Source: Sphingomonas sp.
Lineage (GTDB): Bacteria; Pseudomonadota; Alphaproteobacteria; Sphingomonadales; Sphingomonadaceae
Reading direction: 5' to 3'
Assembly (NCBI GenBank): GCA_017418975.1
Contig: JAFOMG010000030.1
Location: 124,001-188,000, forward strand
DNA: 64,000 nt
The notes beneath the pieces were generated by a model. It searched no databases. It was not told the DNA's origin and was given only the letters and a program-made list of their open reading frames with translations. This document shows, piece by piece, positions 25,099 through 33,734 of this stretch. The position numbers were made by a program, and so were the translations under genes. Each line of letters starts with the position of its first letter. The first letter of the stretch is position 1.

Positions 25099-26861
25099 GC
25101 CAACTCGTCCCCGCCCAGCTGCGGACCCAGAATCCGCAGCACCTCGGCATGATAGGCATTGAGCCAGGCAAGTTCCTGCACGGTTAGCAAAGATGGTTTA
25201 ACCAGCGTTCGCTCAATCGGCGCGAAGGTCAGCGTCTCGAAGCCGAGCATCTGTTGTTCCGCACCCGAAATCAACTGCTTGACCACCAGCACCAGGTTCT
25301 CGATCCGGATGCCGAATTCCTGCGCCTTATAGTAACCGGGCTCGTTCGACAGGAACATGCCCTCGCGCAGCGGCTCCAGGCTCTGGCCGCCCGGATAGAA
25401 GGGCTGGGCTATGCGCTGCGGCCCCTCGTGCACCGAAAGATAGGAGCCCACGCCGTGCCCGGTGCCATGGCCGTAATCCAGGCCGACTTCCCACAAGGGG
25501 CGCCGCGCGAAGCTGTCGAGCTGGGCGCCGGTGGTGCCGTCGGGGAAGATCGCGGTGGCGATGGCGATATGCCCCTTGAGGACGCGGGTGAAGCGATCCT
25601 TCATCTCGTCGCTCGCCTCGCCCACCGGCATCACGCGGGTCACGTCGGTGGTGCCGTCGGCGTACTGGCCGCCCGAATCGACGAGATAGAGCTGGCCGGC
25701 CTCGATCGGCAGGCTCGATTCGTCCGTCACCTTGTAGTGCGGGATCGCACCGTTCGGGCCGGTGGCGGAAATCGTGTCGAAGCTCAGATCCTTGAGCACA
25801 CCGGTCGCCTCGCGGAATTCGCGCAGCTTGTCGGCGGCCGACATCTCGGTGAGCCCGCCCCGCGGCGCGGTTTCCTCGAACCATTTCAGGAAGCGCGAGA
25901 GCGCGGCGCCGTCCCGGGCCTGGGCGGCCTTCTGCCCGGCAATCTCGGCGGGGTTCTTGATCGCCTTGGCCAGGATCACCGGATCGCGCAGCGCCAGCAC
26001 CTTGGCGCCGCCGGCGTCGAGCGCATCGAACACGGCGGCGACGGCGCTGCCCGGATCGGCGGCGACACGCTTGCCGGCAAAGCTTTTGAGCGCGGGAGCG
26101 AAAGCAGCGCGATCATGGATACGGATCGCGTTGCCGAGATGCTGGCGAACCGCGTCGCTCACCTTCTCGGGCGCGACGAACAGGTCGGCGGTGCCGTCGG
26201 CATTGACGATCGCATAGGCGAGCGCGACCGGCGTGTGGCTGACATCGGTGCCGCGAATGTTGAACGCCCAGGCGATCGAATCGAGCGCGGAAAGCACTAC
26301 GGCATCGGCCTTGCGCTCGGCCAGCCAGTCGGCGATCTCGGCGCGCTTGGCGGGCGAGGACTTGCCGGCGGCCGCGTCGGACTGGATCGCCAGCGTCGCG
26401 TCGCTCGGCGCCGGCTTGTCGGGCCACACCGCGTCGATCGGGTTGGTGTCGACCGCGACCAGCTCCGCCCCCTTCTCGGCAAGCGCCTTGCGCGCTTCCT
26501 CCACCCAGCCGCGGGTGTGCAGCCAGGGATCATAGCCGATGCGACCGCCGTCCGGCGCATGCGCGCCGAGCCAGGCCGAGACGCTGGTGGCAGGCACGCC
26601 GACATATTCCCAGTCCCGCGCCGAGACCTGCTGGCGGACCTGGAGCGTGTAGCGCCCGTCGGTGAAGATCGCCGCTTCCTGGGGCAGCACGACCGCAGTG
26701 CCGGCCGAGCCCTGGAAGCCGGTGAGCCAGGCAAGGCGCTGGGCATAGGCGCCGACATATTCGGACATATGCTCGTCGGTGAGCGGCACCACGAAACCGT
26801 CGAGACGGTCGCGCTTCAGCTGCTCGCGCAGGGCCTGGAGGCGGTCGGCATAGCTGGACAT
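25065..26861 (-). CDS. Xaa-Pro aminopeptidase (M24 family)
   Basis: 598 residues, the length of the large two-metal aminopeptidase P family. Two creatinase-like N-terminal domains (DGFVVPLTDEHMSEY; GRIGYDPWLHT) precede the pita-bread catalytic domain with metal ligands in LVDSGGQYADGTTDVTR, GHGTGHGVGSYLSVHEG and SNEPGYY...GIRIEN. It removes N-terminal residues before proline in the cytoplasm. ATG 26861 is preceded by AAGGA at seven bases; upstream in-frame ATGs lack sites. Confidence 0.94.
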   Translation of the reverse strand: MSSYADRLQALREQLKRDRLDGFVVPLTDEHMSEYVGAYAQRLAWLTGFQGSAGTAVVLPQEAAIFTDGRYTLQVRQQVSARDWEYVGVPATSVSAWLGAHAPDGGRIGYDPWLHTRGWVEEARKALAEKGAELVAVDTNPIDAVWPDKPAPSDATLAIQSDAAAGKSSPAKRAEIADWLAERKADAVVLSALDSIAWAFNIRGTDVSHTPVALAYAIVNADGTADLFVAPEKVSDAVRQHLGNAIRIHDRAAFAPALKSFAGKRVAADPGSAVAAVFDALDAGGAKVLALRDPVILAKAIKNPAEIAGQKAAQARDGAALSRFLKWFEETAPRGGLTEMSAADKLREFREATGVLKDLSFDTISATGPNGAIPHYKVTDESSLPIEAGQLYLVDSGGQYADGTTDVTRVMPVGEASDEMKDRFTRVLKGHIAIATAIFPDGTTGAQLDSFARRPLWEVGLDYGHGTGHGVGSYLSVHEGPQRIAQPFYPGGQSLEPLREGMFLSNEPGYYKAQEFGIRIENLVLVVKQLISGAEQQMLGFETLTFAPIERTLVKPSLLTVQELAWLNAYHAEVLRILGPQLGGDELAWLEAKCAPIG

Positions 26862-27018
26862 CGGATCATCCTTCGAACTTGACATTGGCCGCCAGGCTGC
26901 GCGTCCTTCACCCCTTCGGGAACGATAGGACGCGCAGAGCCCGCGACTCCCCATGGCGCGGTGTTGGCCGATGGAATCCCATTTTGGAAGCCGCACCGCG
27001 CTTTGCTAGGCAGAAGCG

Positions 27019-27849
27019 GTGAATAGACGGCTGAAACGGGGGCTCGGGCGGTTGGCGCTGATGGTCGGGGGGCCATTGCTGGCGCTGTGGAGCATCTCGC
27101 TCTGGCTGCATCACGAAGCGGCGCAGCATCTGCACAAGACCATCGGCCCGTACACATCTGCCCGCCATATCGATCACCTGGCCGACCAGATCGTCGCCAG
27201 GCAGATGAACGGCTGGGTGGGTGGAAGCGGCGTGCCGGTCATGGTCTGCCTGCTGGGGCTGTTATGCATCGCCATCCATTTCAGCTTCGCGGTGCCGCTG
27301 GCGCCCGTGAAGGCATTGCGCACGCGCCGGCTGGTGCTGCGCCGCGTCCGTCCCGAGGACGTGGCTGCATTCCACGCGATCCTCACCGATCCGCCGACCC
27401 TGCGGTACTGGGGCCAGGCACCGCACCGGTCGATCGAGGAGACGGCACGCTGGCTCGCGGATTCGGAAGCGGACCCGGCGAAACGCGACGAGTTCGTCAT
27501 CGAGCGCGACGGCAACGTGATCGGGATGATCGGCGCGCGGCAATGGCCCTGGGTCACCTATATCCTCCTCGATGCCGAATGCGGCAAAGGCTATGGCGGC
27601 GAGGCGCTGGCGGCATTCGTCGCCCATGCCTTTGCGAGCGGCATGCCCGCCCTGTTCGTGGCCACCGACACGCGCAACGCGGCGAGCCTGGCGATGGTGC
27701 GCAGATGCGGCTTCGGCGAGATTGGGCGCGGTCCGCTCACGCATGAGACGGGCGAGACGATCGACGCGGTGTGGCTGCGGCTCGACAAGCCGCGATATCG
27801 CTGGCCGAGCTTGCGCCGGACCGCGGCGCCAGACAGGGTTGCGGCATGA
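27019..27849 (+). CDS. Membrane-anchored GNAT acetyltransferase
   Basis: 276 residues. Two hydrophobic helices (about 10-28 and 72-93) flank a ~40-residue loop and precede a RimJ/RimL-like GNAT domain that begins LRTRRLVLRRVRPEDVAAFHAIL and includes the acetyl-CoA loop GKGYGGEAL. The start is GTG 27019. The GNAT part is complete, so the membrane region is an added anchor. The gene overlaps the D-threonine aldolase gene by 4 nt, suggesting a shared task. Confidence 0.82.
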   Translation: MNRRLKRGLGRLALMVGGPLLALWSISLWLHHEAAQHLHKTIGPYTSARHIDHLADQIVARQMNGWVGGSGVPVMVCLLGLLCIAIHFSFAVPLAPVKALRTRRLVLRRVRPEDVAAFHAILTDPPTLRYWGQAPHRSIEETARWLADSEADPAKRDEFVIERDGNVIGMIGARQWPWVTYILLDAECGKGYGGEALAAFVAHAFASGMPALFVATDTRNAASLAMVRRCGFGEIGRGPLTHETGETIDAVWLRLDKPRYRWPSLRRTAAPDRVAA

Positions 27850-28907
27850 ACTTCCCCCTGCCCCGCGCCGACCTGGCCACGCCTGCGCTGCTGCTCGACG
27901 TCGCGGCGATGGACCGCAACATCGCGGCGATGACCGCCTTCGCCCGCGCAAGGGGCCTGGCGCTGCGGCCCCACGCCAAGACGCACAAGAGCGGCGAGAT
28001 CGCCCGGCGGCAGATCGCGGCGGGCGCGGTGGGCATCTGCTGCGCCAAGCTGGGCGAGGCGGAGGCACTCGCGGCGGATGGGGTGGGCGACATCCACCTG
28101 ACCTCGCCGGTGGTGACCCGGGGCGGCATTGCCCGGCTGGCGGCGCTGGCGGCGAGAATCCGGCTCTCGGTGGTGGCGGACCATCCGGAGGCGGCGCGCG
28201 CGCTGGCGGGCTGCGGCGCGACGCTCTTCATCGACGTCGATCCCGGCAAGCACCGCACCGGCGTGACGTCGCCCGAAGCCGCGGTGGCGCTCGCCCAGGC
28301 CATCGCCGCGGCAGGGCTGACGCTCGGCGGAGTGCAATATTATTGCGGCTCGGAACAGCATATCCCCAGCTATGCCGACCGGCATGCGGCGATCGTGGCG
28401 AAGACCGACTATCTGCGCACCGTGCTGGCGGCGCTGGCGGCGGCAGGATTCGCGATCCCGGTAGTGACCGGCGCCGGCACCGGCACCTTCGCGATCGACG
28501 CGGAGCTGGGCGTGCTCACCGAGCTGCAGGTGGGGAGCTACCTCTTCCTCGATCGCGAGTATCGCGACTGCGAGCTGGCCGGCCCGCGCTTCGAGCAGGC
28601 GCTGTGGGTGGATGCCACCGTGGTCAGCGCGAACACGCCCGGCATGGTGACGATCGATGCGGGATTGAAGTCTTTCGCCACCGATGCCGGGGTGCCCGTG
28701 CCCGCGTCAGGCACCGCGCGCTACGCCTTCATGGGCGACGAGCAGGGTGCGCTGATCGGCGAGGATCTGCCGGGCCTGGCGGAGCGCGTCACGCTGGTGC
28801 CCCCGCACTGCGACCCGACGGTGAATCTGTACGATCTCTATCATCTGGTGGAGGACGGCACGGTGACCGGCGCCTGGCCGGTGACCGCGCGCGGCCGCTC
28901 CACCTAG
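27846..28907 (+). CDS. D-threonine aldolase / DSD1-type PLP enzyme
   Basis: 353 residues. Alanine racemase-like barrel with the PLP lysine in LRPHAKTHKSGEIAR near residue 43, and the C-terminal metal site PPHCDPTVNLYD, the His/Cys signature of low-specificity D-threonine aldolases and D-serine dehydratases. It cleaves D-beta-hydroxy amino acids to glycine and an aldehyde, or deaminates D-serine. ATG 27846 lies within the stop of the upstream gene. Confidence 0.9.
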   Translation: MNFPLPRADLATPALLLDVAAMDRNIAAMTAFARARGLALRPHAKTHKSGEIARRQIAAGAVGICCAKLGEAEALAADGVGDIHLTSPVVTRGGIARLAALAARIRLSVVADHPEAARALAGCGATLFIDVDPGKHRTGVTSPEAAVALAQAIAAAGLTLGGVQYYCGSEQHIPSYADRHAAIVAKTDYLRTVLAALAAAGFAIPVVTGAGTGTFAIDAELGVLTELQVGSYLFLDREYRDCELAGPRFEQALWVDATVVSANTPGMVTIDAGLKSFATDAGVPVPASGTARYAFMGDEQGALIGEDLPGLAERVTLVPPHCDPTVNLYDLYHLVEDGTVTGAWPVTARGRST

Positions 28908-28917
28908 CAGCCGGCCT

Positions 28918-29235
28918 CTATCGGCGGACATAATAGCAGCGTTTCTTGGCGGTGATGCTGCGATCGACCGCCCGGCCGCCGAGCGCGCCGCCGACACCGC
29001 CCACCGCGGCACCGAGCAGGCCATGGCCGATGATCGCCGGCCCGGCGAGCACGCCCACCGCGGCGCCGCCGACCAGGCCCGCCGTGCCGGACGAGCGGCG
29101 GCACTTCTTGTAATAGGTGCGCGACTTGGACGATTTGCCCTTGTAGTGCGACTGGGCCTGGGCAGGCGCGGTCGGAATGACCGCAACCGGCATGGCCAGT
29201 GCGAGAGCGGCGGTGGCCGCGATGAGCTTGCGCAT
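28918..29235 (-). CDS. Secreted glycine-zipper protein
   Basis: 105 residues. A signal peptide (LIAATAALALAMPVAVIPTAPAQA) is followed by a basic YKGKSSKSRTYYKK segment and a glycine-zipper stretch GTAGLVGGAAVGVLAGP...GAAVGGVGGALGG, which can insert into or span a membrane. The tail is basic (KKRCYYVRR). ATG 29235 was preferred; ATG 29244 would add three residues. The function is unknown. Confidence 0.72.
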   Translation of the reverse strand: MRKLIAATAALALAMPVAVIPTAPAQAQSHYKGKSSKSRTYYKKCRRSSGTAGLVGGAAVGVLAGPAIIGHGLLGAAVGGVGGALGGRAVDRSITAKKRCYYVRR

Positions 29236-29359
29236 GATTTCCATTCCTTCCTCGAAACCAATGTGCAGACAACTTGCCGGACAGCCGGCGGTTGCATGAA
29301 CCGAAAACAACATTGCATTCATCGGGATCGTTCGCGGCATCCGGCGCATTGTCCGCGGC

Positions 29360-30112
29360 ATGACAGGCGCCGGCATCCCGACCCCGCGCGAGCGGCTGGG
29401 TAGCGCGCTGGGCGCGCTGGCGCTGGTGGTGCTGCTCGTCTGGCTGCTGATGCGCGGGCTGGGAGTCAGCCTGCATCTCGTCCCCACACCCGCGATGCGG
29501 CTGGTGGGCTTCGTGCTGCCACCGCCACCGCCGCCGGAGCCGCGAGCCACGCCGAAGCCGAAGCCCCGCACTCCCCGGGAATCGGGCAAGGCGGCGCCGC
29601 CCAACCTGGTTTCCCGCGCCACCGAAGTGGCCGCGCCGGTGAAGACGCCCCTGCCCCAGCCGCTTCCCGCGGCGACGCTTCCGATGCAGGGCAATGACGC
29701 GCATTCGGGCAGCGCGCCCGTGGCCGGACCGGGCACGGGTGCCGGCGGATCCGGCACCGGCACGGGATCGGGCGGCAGCGGCGACGGGTCGGGCGGCGGA
29801 GGCGGCACGGTGCTGCGGCTGCTCGAAGGCCATATCAGCGGGCGCGACTATCCGAAGGCAGCGGCCGAGGCCGGCGCTAGCGGCACGGTGGGGCTGCGCT
29901 TCACGGTGGGCGTGAACGGGCGCGTGACCGACTGCCAGGTGACGCGATCGAGCGGCAATGCCGATCTCGACGAGACGACTTGCCGGCTGATCCGGAAACG
30001 TTTCCGCTATGCGCCGAGCCGCGATGCGAACGGCAGGCCCTATGCGGACGTGGTGACGGGCGAACAGCTATGGGAGCTGTATGACCGGCCGGATCGCGCG
30101 CCCACACCCTGA
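29360..30112 (+). CDS. TonB-like energy transducer
   Basis: 250 residues. An N-terminal membrane helix (LGALALVVLLVWLLM) is followed by a Pro-rich stretch (PPPPPPEPRATPKPKPRTP), a Gly/Ser/Thr-rich linker, and a C-terminal TonB domain (SGTVGLRFTVGVNGRVTDCQVTRSSGNADLD...IRKRFRYAP). The layout matches TonB, which passes proton-motive energy to outer-membrane receptors. No exbB or exbD is adjacent. The YP pair common in TonB box binders appears as DYP just before the domain. Confidence 0.9.
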   Translation: MTGAGIPTPRERLGSALGALALVVLLVWLLMRGLGVSLHLVPTPAMRLVGFVLPPPPPPEPRATPKPKPRTPRESGKAAPPNLVSRATEVAAPVKTPLPQPLPAATLPMQGNDAHSGSAPVAGPGTGAGGSGTGTGSGGSGDGSGGGGGTVLRLLEGHISGRDYPKAAAEAGASGTVGLRFTVGVNGRVTDCQVTRSSGNADLDETTCRLIRKRFRYAPSRDANGRPYADVVTGEQLWELYDRPDRAPTP

Positions 30113-30199
30113 ACGCGCCCGGCCAGGACGAATCCGGGTCGATCCCGGCCCGGCCCCGCGCTACCCTCCCGCCAAAATCGAACAGAGAGGACCGCCCGG

Positions 30200-31948
30200 A
30201 TGAAGAAGCGCGCGCTCGCCCTGCTAGCCTCGTTCACGATGATGACAACGTTGCCATCCTCCGCGCAGGGCTTTCTGCGCGCCGATGGCCCCCGCATCGT
30301 CGACGAGAGCGGCCGGGAAGTGCTGCTGCGGGGCATGGGGCTGGGCGGCTGGATGCTGCAGGAAGGCTATATGCTGCAGCTCGGCCAGCTGGGATCGGGC
30401 CAGCAACACCGCATCCGCGCGGCGATCGCCGACCTGATCGGCGAGGAGAAGACCGCGGAATTCTATCGGGCCTGGCTCGACAACCACACCCGCAAGGCGG
30501 ACATCGACATGATGGCGCGCTGGGGAATGAACTCCGTCCGCCTGCCGATGCACTATAATCTGCTCACCCTGCCGGCGGAGAAGGAGCCGGTGCCGGGCCA
30601 GGACAGCTGGCTGGAGGACGGCTTCCGCCGCATCGACACGCTGCTCGCCTGGACCAAGGCGAATGGCATGTACCTGATCCTCGACCTGCACGCTGCGCCG
30701 GGCGGCCAGGGCAACGACCTGCCCATCGCCGACCGCGATCCCGCCAGGCCCGCGCTGTGGCAGAGCGCGGAGAATCGCCGCAAGACGATCGCGCTGTGGC
30801 GCAAGCTGGCCGCGCGCTATGCCAATGAGCCCGGGATCGGCGCGTACGACCTGATCAACGAACCGAACTGGGACTTCTCCGCCCCGGGCGGCGACCATGG
30901 CTGCAAGGAGACCGGCAACGCCCCGCTCAAGCAGCTCTACACCGATATCGCGGCCGCGATCCGCCAAGTCGACAAGCGCCACATGCTCGTCATCGAGGGC
31001 AATTGCTGGGGCAACAACTATGCCGGCCTGCTGCCCTTCGCCGACGCGAACACCGCGCTCAGCTTCCACAAATATTGGAACTTCAACGACGAAGCGTCGA
31101 TCGCGCCGTTCCTCGAACTGCGCAAGACCTACGCCATGCCCCTCTGGCTGGGGGAATCGGGGGAGAATTCCAATGTCTGGTTCCGCGACGCGATCTCCCT
31201 GGTCGAGCGGCACGGCATCGGCTGGGCCTTCTGGCCGCTGAAGAAGATCGGTTTCAACAATCCGTACGAGATCGCCCCCAATCCCGGCTGGGACAGGCTG
31301 GTCGCCTATTGGACCGGCAAGGGTCCGCGCCCGAGCGGCGAGGAAGCCTATGCCACGCTGATGCAGCTCGCCCGCCACGACATCCGGCACGAGAACAACC
31401 TGTTCCACCAGGACGTGGTCGACGCGATGCTGCGCCAGCCGCACGATCCAAGCCCACGCCCTTCCGCGCCGCTCCTGGTCACGGCGGAAGGCGGCGCGAT
31501 CGACGCGGTGGATTACGACATCGGCCCGGCCGGCGTCGCGTACAGCGACACCGACGACGCCAACTACCATGTCGCCACCGGCAAGGCGCGGACCGCCTGG
31601 AACAACGGCCGTACCTGGCGCAACGACGGCGTCGACATCGCCCGCGCGGAGGGCGAATATCTGTACGTCAGCGATTTCGTGCCAGGGGAATGGCTGCGCT
31701 ATTCGCTCTCGGCCGAGAGCGGCGGCTATGCCGTCGACGTGGAAGTGCGGTCCGGCAAGGGCGGCACGCTCGCGCTGACGCTGAACGGCGGCACGCCGCT
31801 GGCGCTCGACGTGCCCGCCGCGCCCGGCTGGCGGACGCTCCGCCTGCCCGGCCGGGTCACGCTGCTCGACGGCAACAACATGCTGGTGCTGGGCGCGAAA
31901 AGCTTCGACGGCGCGGTGCGCAGGATGACATTCACGCCGGCGCGATGA
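30200..31948 (+). CDS. Glycoside hydrolase family 5 with C-terminal carbohydrate-binding domain
   Basis: 582 residues with a signal peptide (ALLASFTMMTTLPSSAQG). The GH5 barrel spans about 30-390: LRGMGLGGWMLQEGY, MNSVRLPMHYN, LDLHAAPGGQ, acid/base E221 in LINEPNW and nucleophile E319 in WLGESGENSN. The last ~150 residues form a CBM6-like beta domain (GEYLYVSDFVPGEWLRYSLSAE). A secreted or periplasmic endo-glucanase or mannanase is likely; the exact glycan is unknown. It follows the TonB-like gene by 87 bp. Confidence 0.93.
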   Translation: MKKRALALLASFTMMTTLPSSAQGFLRADGPRIVDESGREVLLRGMGLGGWMLQEGYMLQLGQLGSGQQHRIRAAIADLIGEEKTAEFYRAWLDNHTRKADIDMMARWGMNSVRLPMHYNLLTLPAEKEPVPGQDSWLEDGFRRIDTLLAWTKANGMYLILDLHAAPGGQGNDLPIADRDPARPALWQSAENRRKTIALWRKLAARYANEPGIGAYDLINEPNWDFSAPGGDHGCKETGNAPLKQLYTDIAAAIRQVDKRHMLVIEGNCWGNNYAGLLPFADANTALSFHKYWNFNDEASIAPFLELRKTYAMPLWLGESGENSNVWFRDAISLVERHGIGWAFWPLKKIGFNNPYEIAPNPGWDRLVAYWTGKGPRPSGEEAYATLMQLARHDIRHENNLFHQDVVDAMLRQPHDPSPRPSAPLLVTAEGGAIDAVDYDIGPAGVAYSDTDDANYHVATGKARTAWNNGRTWRNDGVDIARAEGEYLYVSDFVPGEWLRYSLSAESGGYAVDVEVRSGKGGTLALTLNGGTPLALDVPAAPGWRTLRLPGRVTLLDGNNMLVLGAKSFDGAVRRMTFTPAR

Positions 31949-32650
31949 GGCCCTCGGCCCGGATCGCCGCGAGCAGGGCGTCGGTCATCGTCTTCGGATC
32001 CGCCCGGCCGTTCTGATTGGTGAGAAGGATGGTCGAGAGCGGTTCGGACAGATCGCGGCGATACCGGCAGGAAAAGCCCGCCGTGCCGCCGCCATGCGAC
32101 ACGATCGTCCTGCCGCCCGCCGTCTCGACCTGCCAGCCATATCCCCATCCCGCGGGCCGGCCATCGGCGAGCAGCGCGGGCTGCCACATCGCCCGGCGCG
32201 CCGCCGATCCGAGGATCCGGCCATGGTCGAGCGCGATCGACCAGCGCGCCATGTCGGCGGCGGTCGAGAGCAGCCCGCCCGCCGCCCAGGTCGAACCGGG
32301 GGCGCTGGCGGGCGGGTTGTCGTCGAAACGGTCATCGTTCCAGAAATGCCCGGACGCCATCCGGGCGCCGGGCTTCAGCCGGTTGCGCGGCCCCGTCGAG
32401 CGCATGCCCGCCGGACGGAAGAAGCGGCGTTCGAGCAGGTCCCAATAGTCCGTACCGGTCACGGCTTCCGCCGCCATGCCGGGGCGCCGTCCAGCGCCAG
32501 CGCGGCGATCGGATCGCGCGGGATGCCCGTCGCCCGGACGGCCGCCGGCGTCATGGCGGAGATGGCGGGGATGGCGATCAATCCGCCGAGAAAGCGCCGC
32601 CGCGCGCGGCAGACGCGCATCGCAGCCGCCGCGGATGCACCCAATGCCAT
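31932..32650 (-). pseudogene. Serine hydrolase (beta-lactamase family) with internal deletion
   Basis: The frame 31932-32477 encodes only the C-terminal half: AEAVTGTDYWDLLERRFF, the GWGYGW block and the HGGGTAGFS motif that replaces KTG. The preceding part is in another frame (ending at 32459) and reads as a Tat-like signal RRRFLGG plus a hydrophobic stretch and DPIAALALDG. The SxxK and YxN motifs, roughly 150 residues, are missing at the junction, and the frames do not match, so the enzyme cannot be active. Confidence 0.65.
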
Positions 32651-32875
32651 CACAAGTGCTTCCCGGGATGGGCGGGCGCTCGAACCGCCCCGTAAAATGA
32701 AAGAGGCCGCCGGGGCGTCTCCCGACGACCCGGCGACCTCCGACATGGTCAGCGGCCGGAAGCTCCAGCCCGGGAGACCATGCGGACCGCTTTGCTTCGG
32801 ACTGGCGCCGTTGATTGGAGGAGGATACCTCCCGTGCGCCTTACGATCGGAGGGCTTCCGACCGCGTCCGTCTGC

Positions 32876-32932
32876 TCAGCGGTGCGTCTCCCGAACGAAC
32901 TGAACCGACCCCATTGCTGAACCATGAGACAT
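32876..32932 (-). CDS. 18-codon ORF with extreme Shine-Dalgarno (candidate leader peptide)
   Basis: ATG 32932 to TGA 32876, product MSHGSAMGSVQFVRETHR. It is preceded by GAAAGGAGGTGATCCG, which pairs with the whole 3' end of 16S rRNA, at the ideal seven-base spacing. In this GC-rich genome such a site points to strong translation initiation. The peptide has no membrane or signal character. A leader peptide or a small independent protein are both possible. Confidence 0.5.
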   Translation of the reverse strand: MSHGSAMGSVQFVRETHR

Positions 32933-32933
32933 C

Positions 32934-32948
32934 GGATCACCTCCTTTC
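32934..32948 (-). promoter_or_regulatory. Perfect ribosome-binding site
   Basis: The plus strand reads GGATCACCTCCTTTC, identical to the 3' end of bacterial 16S rRNA, so the minus-strand RNA carries its full complement. All other starts in the window have only 4-7 matching bases. Confidence 0.75.
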
Positions 32949-33103
32949 GCTAGTTGAAGAAGCACGCACCCTCAAAGGGCACGCCAACTATTTGAATCAC
33001 CGCGAGTCGCAGAACAAGTCTTGTATAAAATCTTTTTCTGAGCGATTCTGGAATTCTGGGCCGGAAAGCCGGCCGCATGCCGTTGGAATCGGCCTTCTCC
33101 CAT

Positions 33104-33646
33104 CTATCCGCGGCAATCCTCGGTGACGCGCAGCACCTCGGCATAGGCTGGCACCACCAGCGTGGGCAGGCCATTGCCCTGGACAAGGAACCGCCCGCGG
33201 CTGAAGCCCATCGCGTCGAGCAGCGAATCCGACGGGGCGAGATCGGCGGCGAGCCGCGGTGCCGCGCCGGGGAGCGGCTGGACCGGGAGCTGGCGGAGCG
33301 TGCTGGTGGTCCGCACGGTGACGCTCGCCACGCCCTCGCCCCTGCGCGAAAGCACTACCCGGCCGCGACCGGCGTCGCAGCGCAGGATCAGCTCGGCCTC
33401 GCCGCCGGCCACGCCGAAGAACGCGACCGAGCCGCGACCGTCCTGGCGATAGACCCAGTCGCCGGGCGTGAGCGGCCAGTCGCGCCAGTCCGGGCCCTGC
33501 GGCACGGGCGCGGGCGCCGGGGCCGGCGCGGGAGCGGGCACGGGAACCGGCCTGGGGGCGGGCGCGGGGGGCGGCACCACGCGCGGCGTTTCCGAACAGC
33601 CCGCAATGGCGAGCGCGGAGGCGAAGACGAGCAGCTGGCGTCGCAT
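33104..33646 (-). CDS. Proline/alanine-rich lipoprotein
   Basis: 180 residues. A lipoprotein signal with lipobox AIAGC near residue 16 is followed by a Pro-Ala-Val linker (APAPAPAPAP), then a ~110-residue beta-rich domain (DWVYRQDGRGSVAFFGVAGGEAELILRC). Such proteins are lipid-anchored and face the periplasm. The domain resembles sphingomonad proteins of unknown function. ATG 33646 gives a normal signal length. Confidence 0.78.
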   Translation of the reverse strand: MRRQLLVFASALAIAGCSETPRVVPPPAPAPRPVPVPAPAPAPAPAPVPQGPDWRDWPLTPGDWVYRQDGRGSVAFFGVAGGEAELILRCDAGRGRVVLSRRGEGVASVTVRTTSTLRQLPVQPLPGAAPRLAADLAPSDSLLDAMGFSRGRFLVQGNGLPTLVVPAYAEVLRVTEDCRG

Positions 33647-33734
33647 GCGCGGCCTTATGCGGGAAGTGCCCGGGCGGCTCAACCGCTACGGCGACGAAAC
33701 GGCCCGCCGCTTCGTTCTATCGCGGCATCGCGCC

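Larger units (their letters stand above)
32651..33103 (-). other. Leader-like intergenic region
   Basis: 450 bp without a full-size gene. On the minus strand it holds an AT-rich upstream part (about 33000-33060), an 18-codon ORF with a perfect Shine-Dalgarno, then several self-complementary blocks (GGAGG-ATA-CCTCC; CGGA-N5-TCCG) and an ATG at 32746 opening a 95-codon ORF that runs into the decayed serine hydrolase. The N-terminal ~50 codons of that ORF (FILRGGSSARPSREALVMAL) use unusually few GC-rich codons and may be a small gene. Confidence 0.4.

Noticed and set aside
32934..32948. Possible 16S rRNA fragment (GGATCACCTCCTTTC)
   Set aside because: Only 15 bases match and nothing around resembles rRNA; the reverse strand explains it as a Shine-Dalgarno before an ATG.
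32815..33126. 103-codon plus-strand ORF
   Set aside because: It runs through the leader and AT-rich promoter-like part on the other strand, has TTG as start and no family resemblance.
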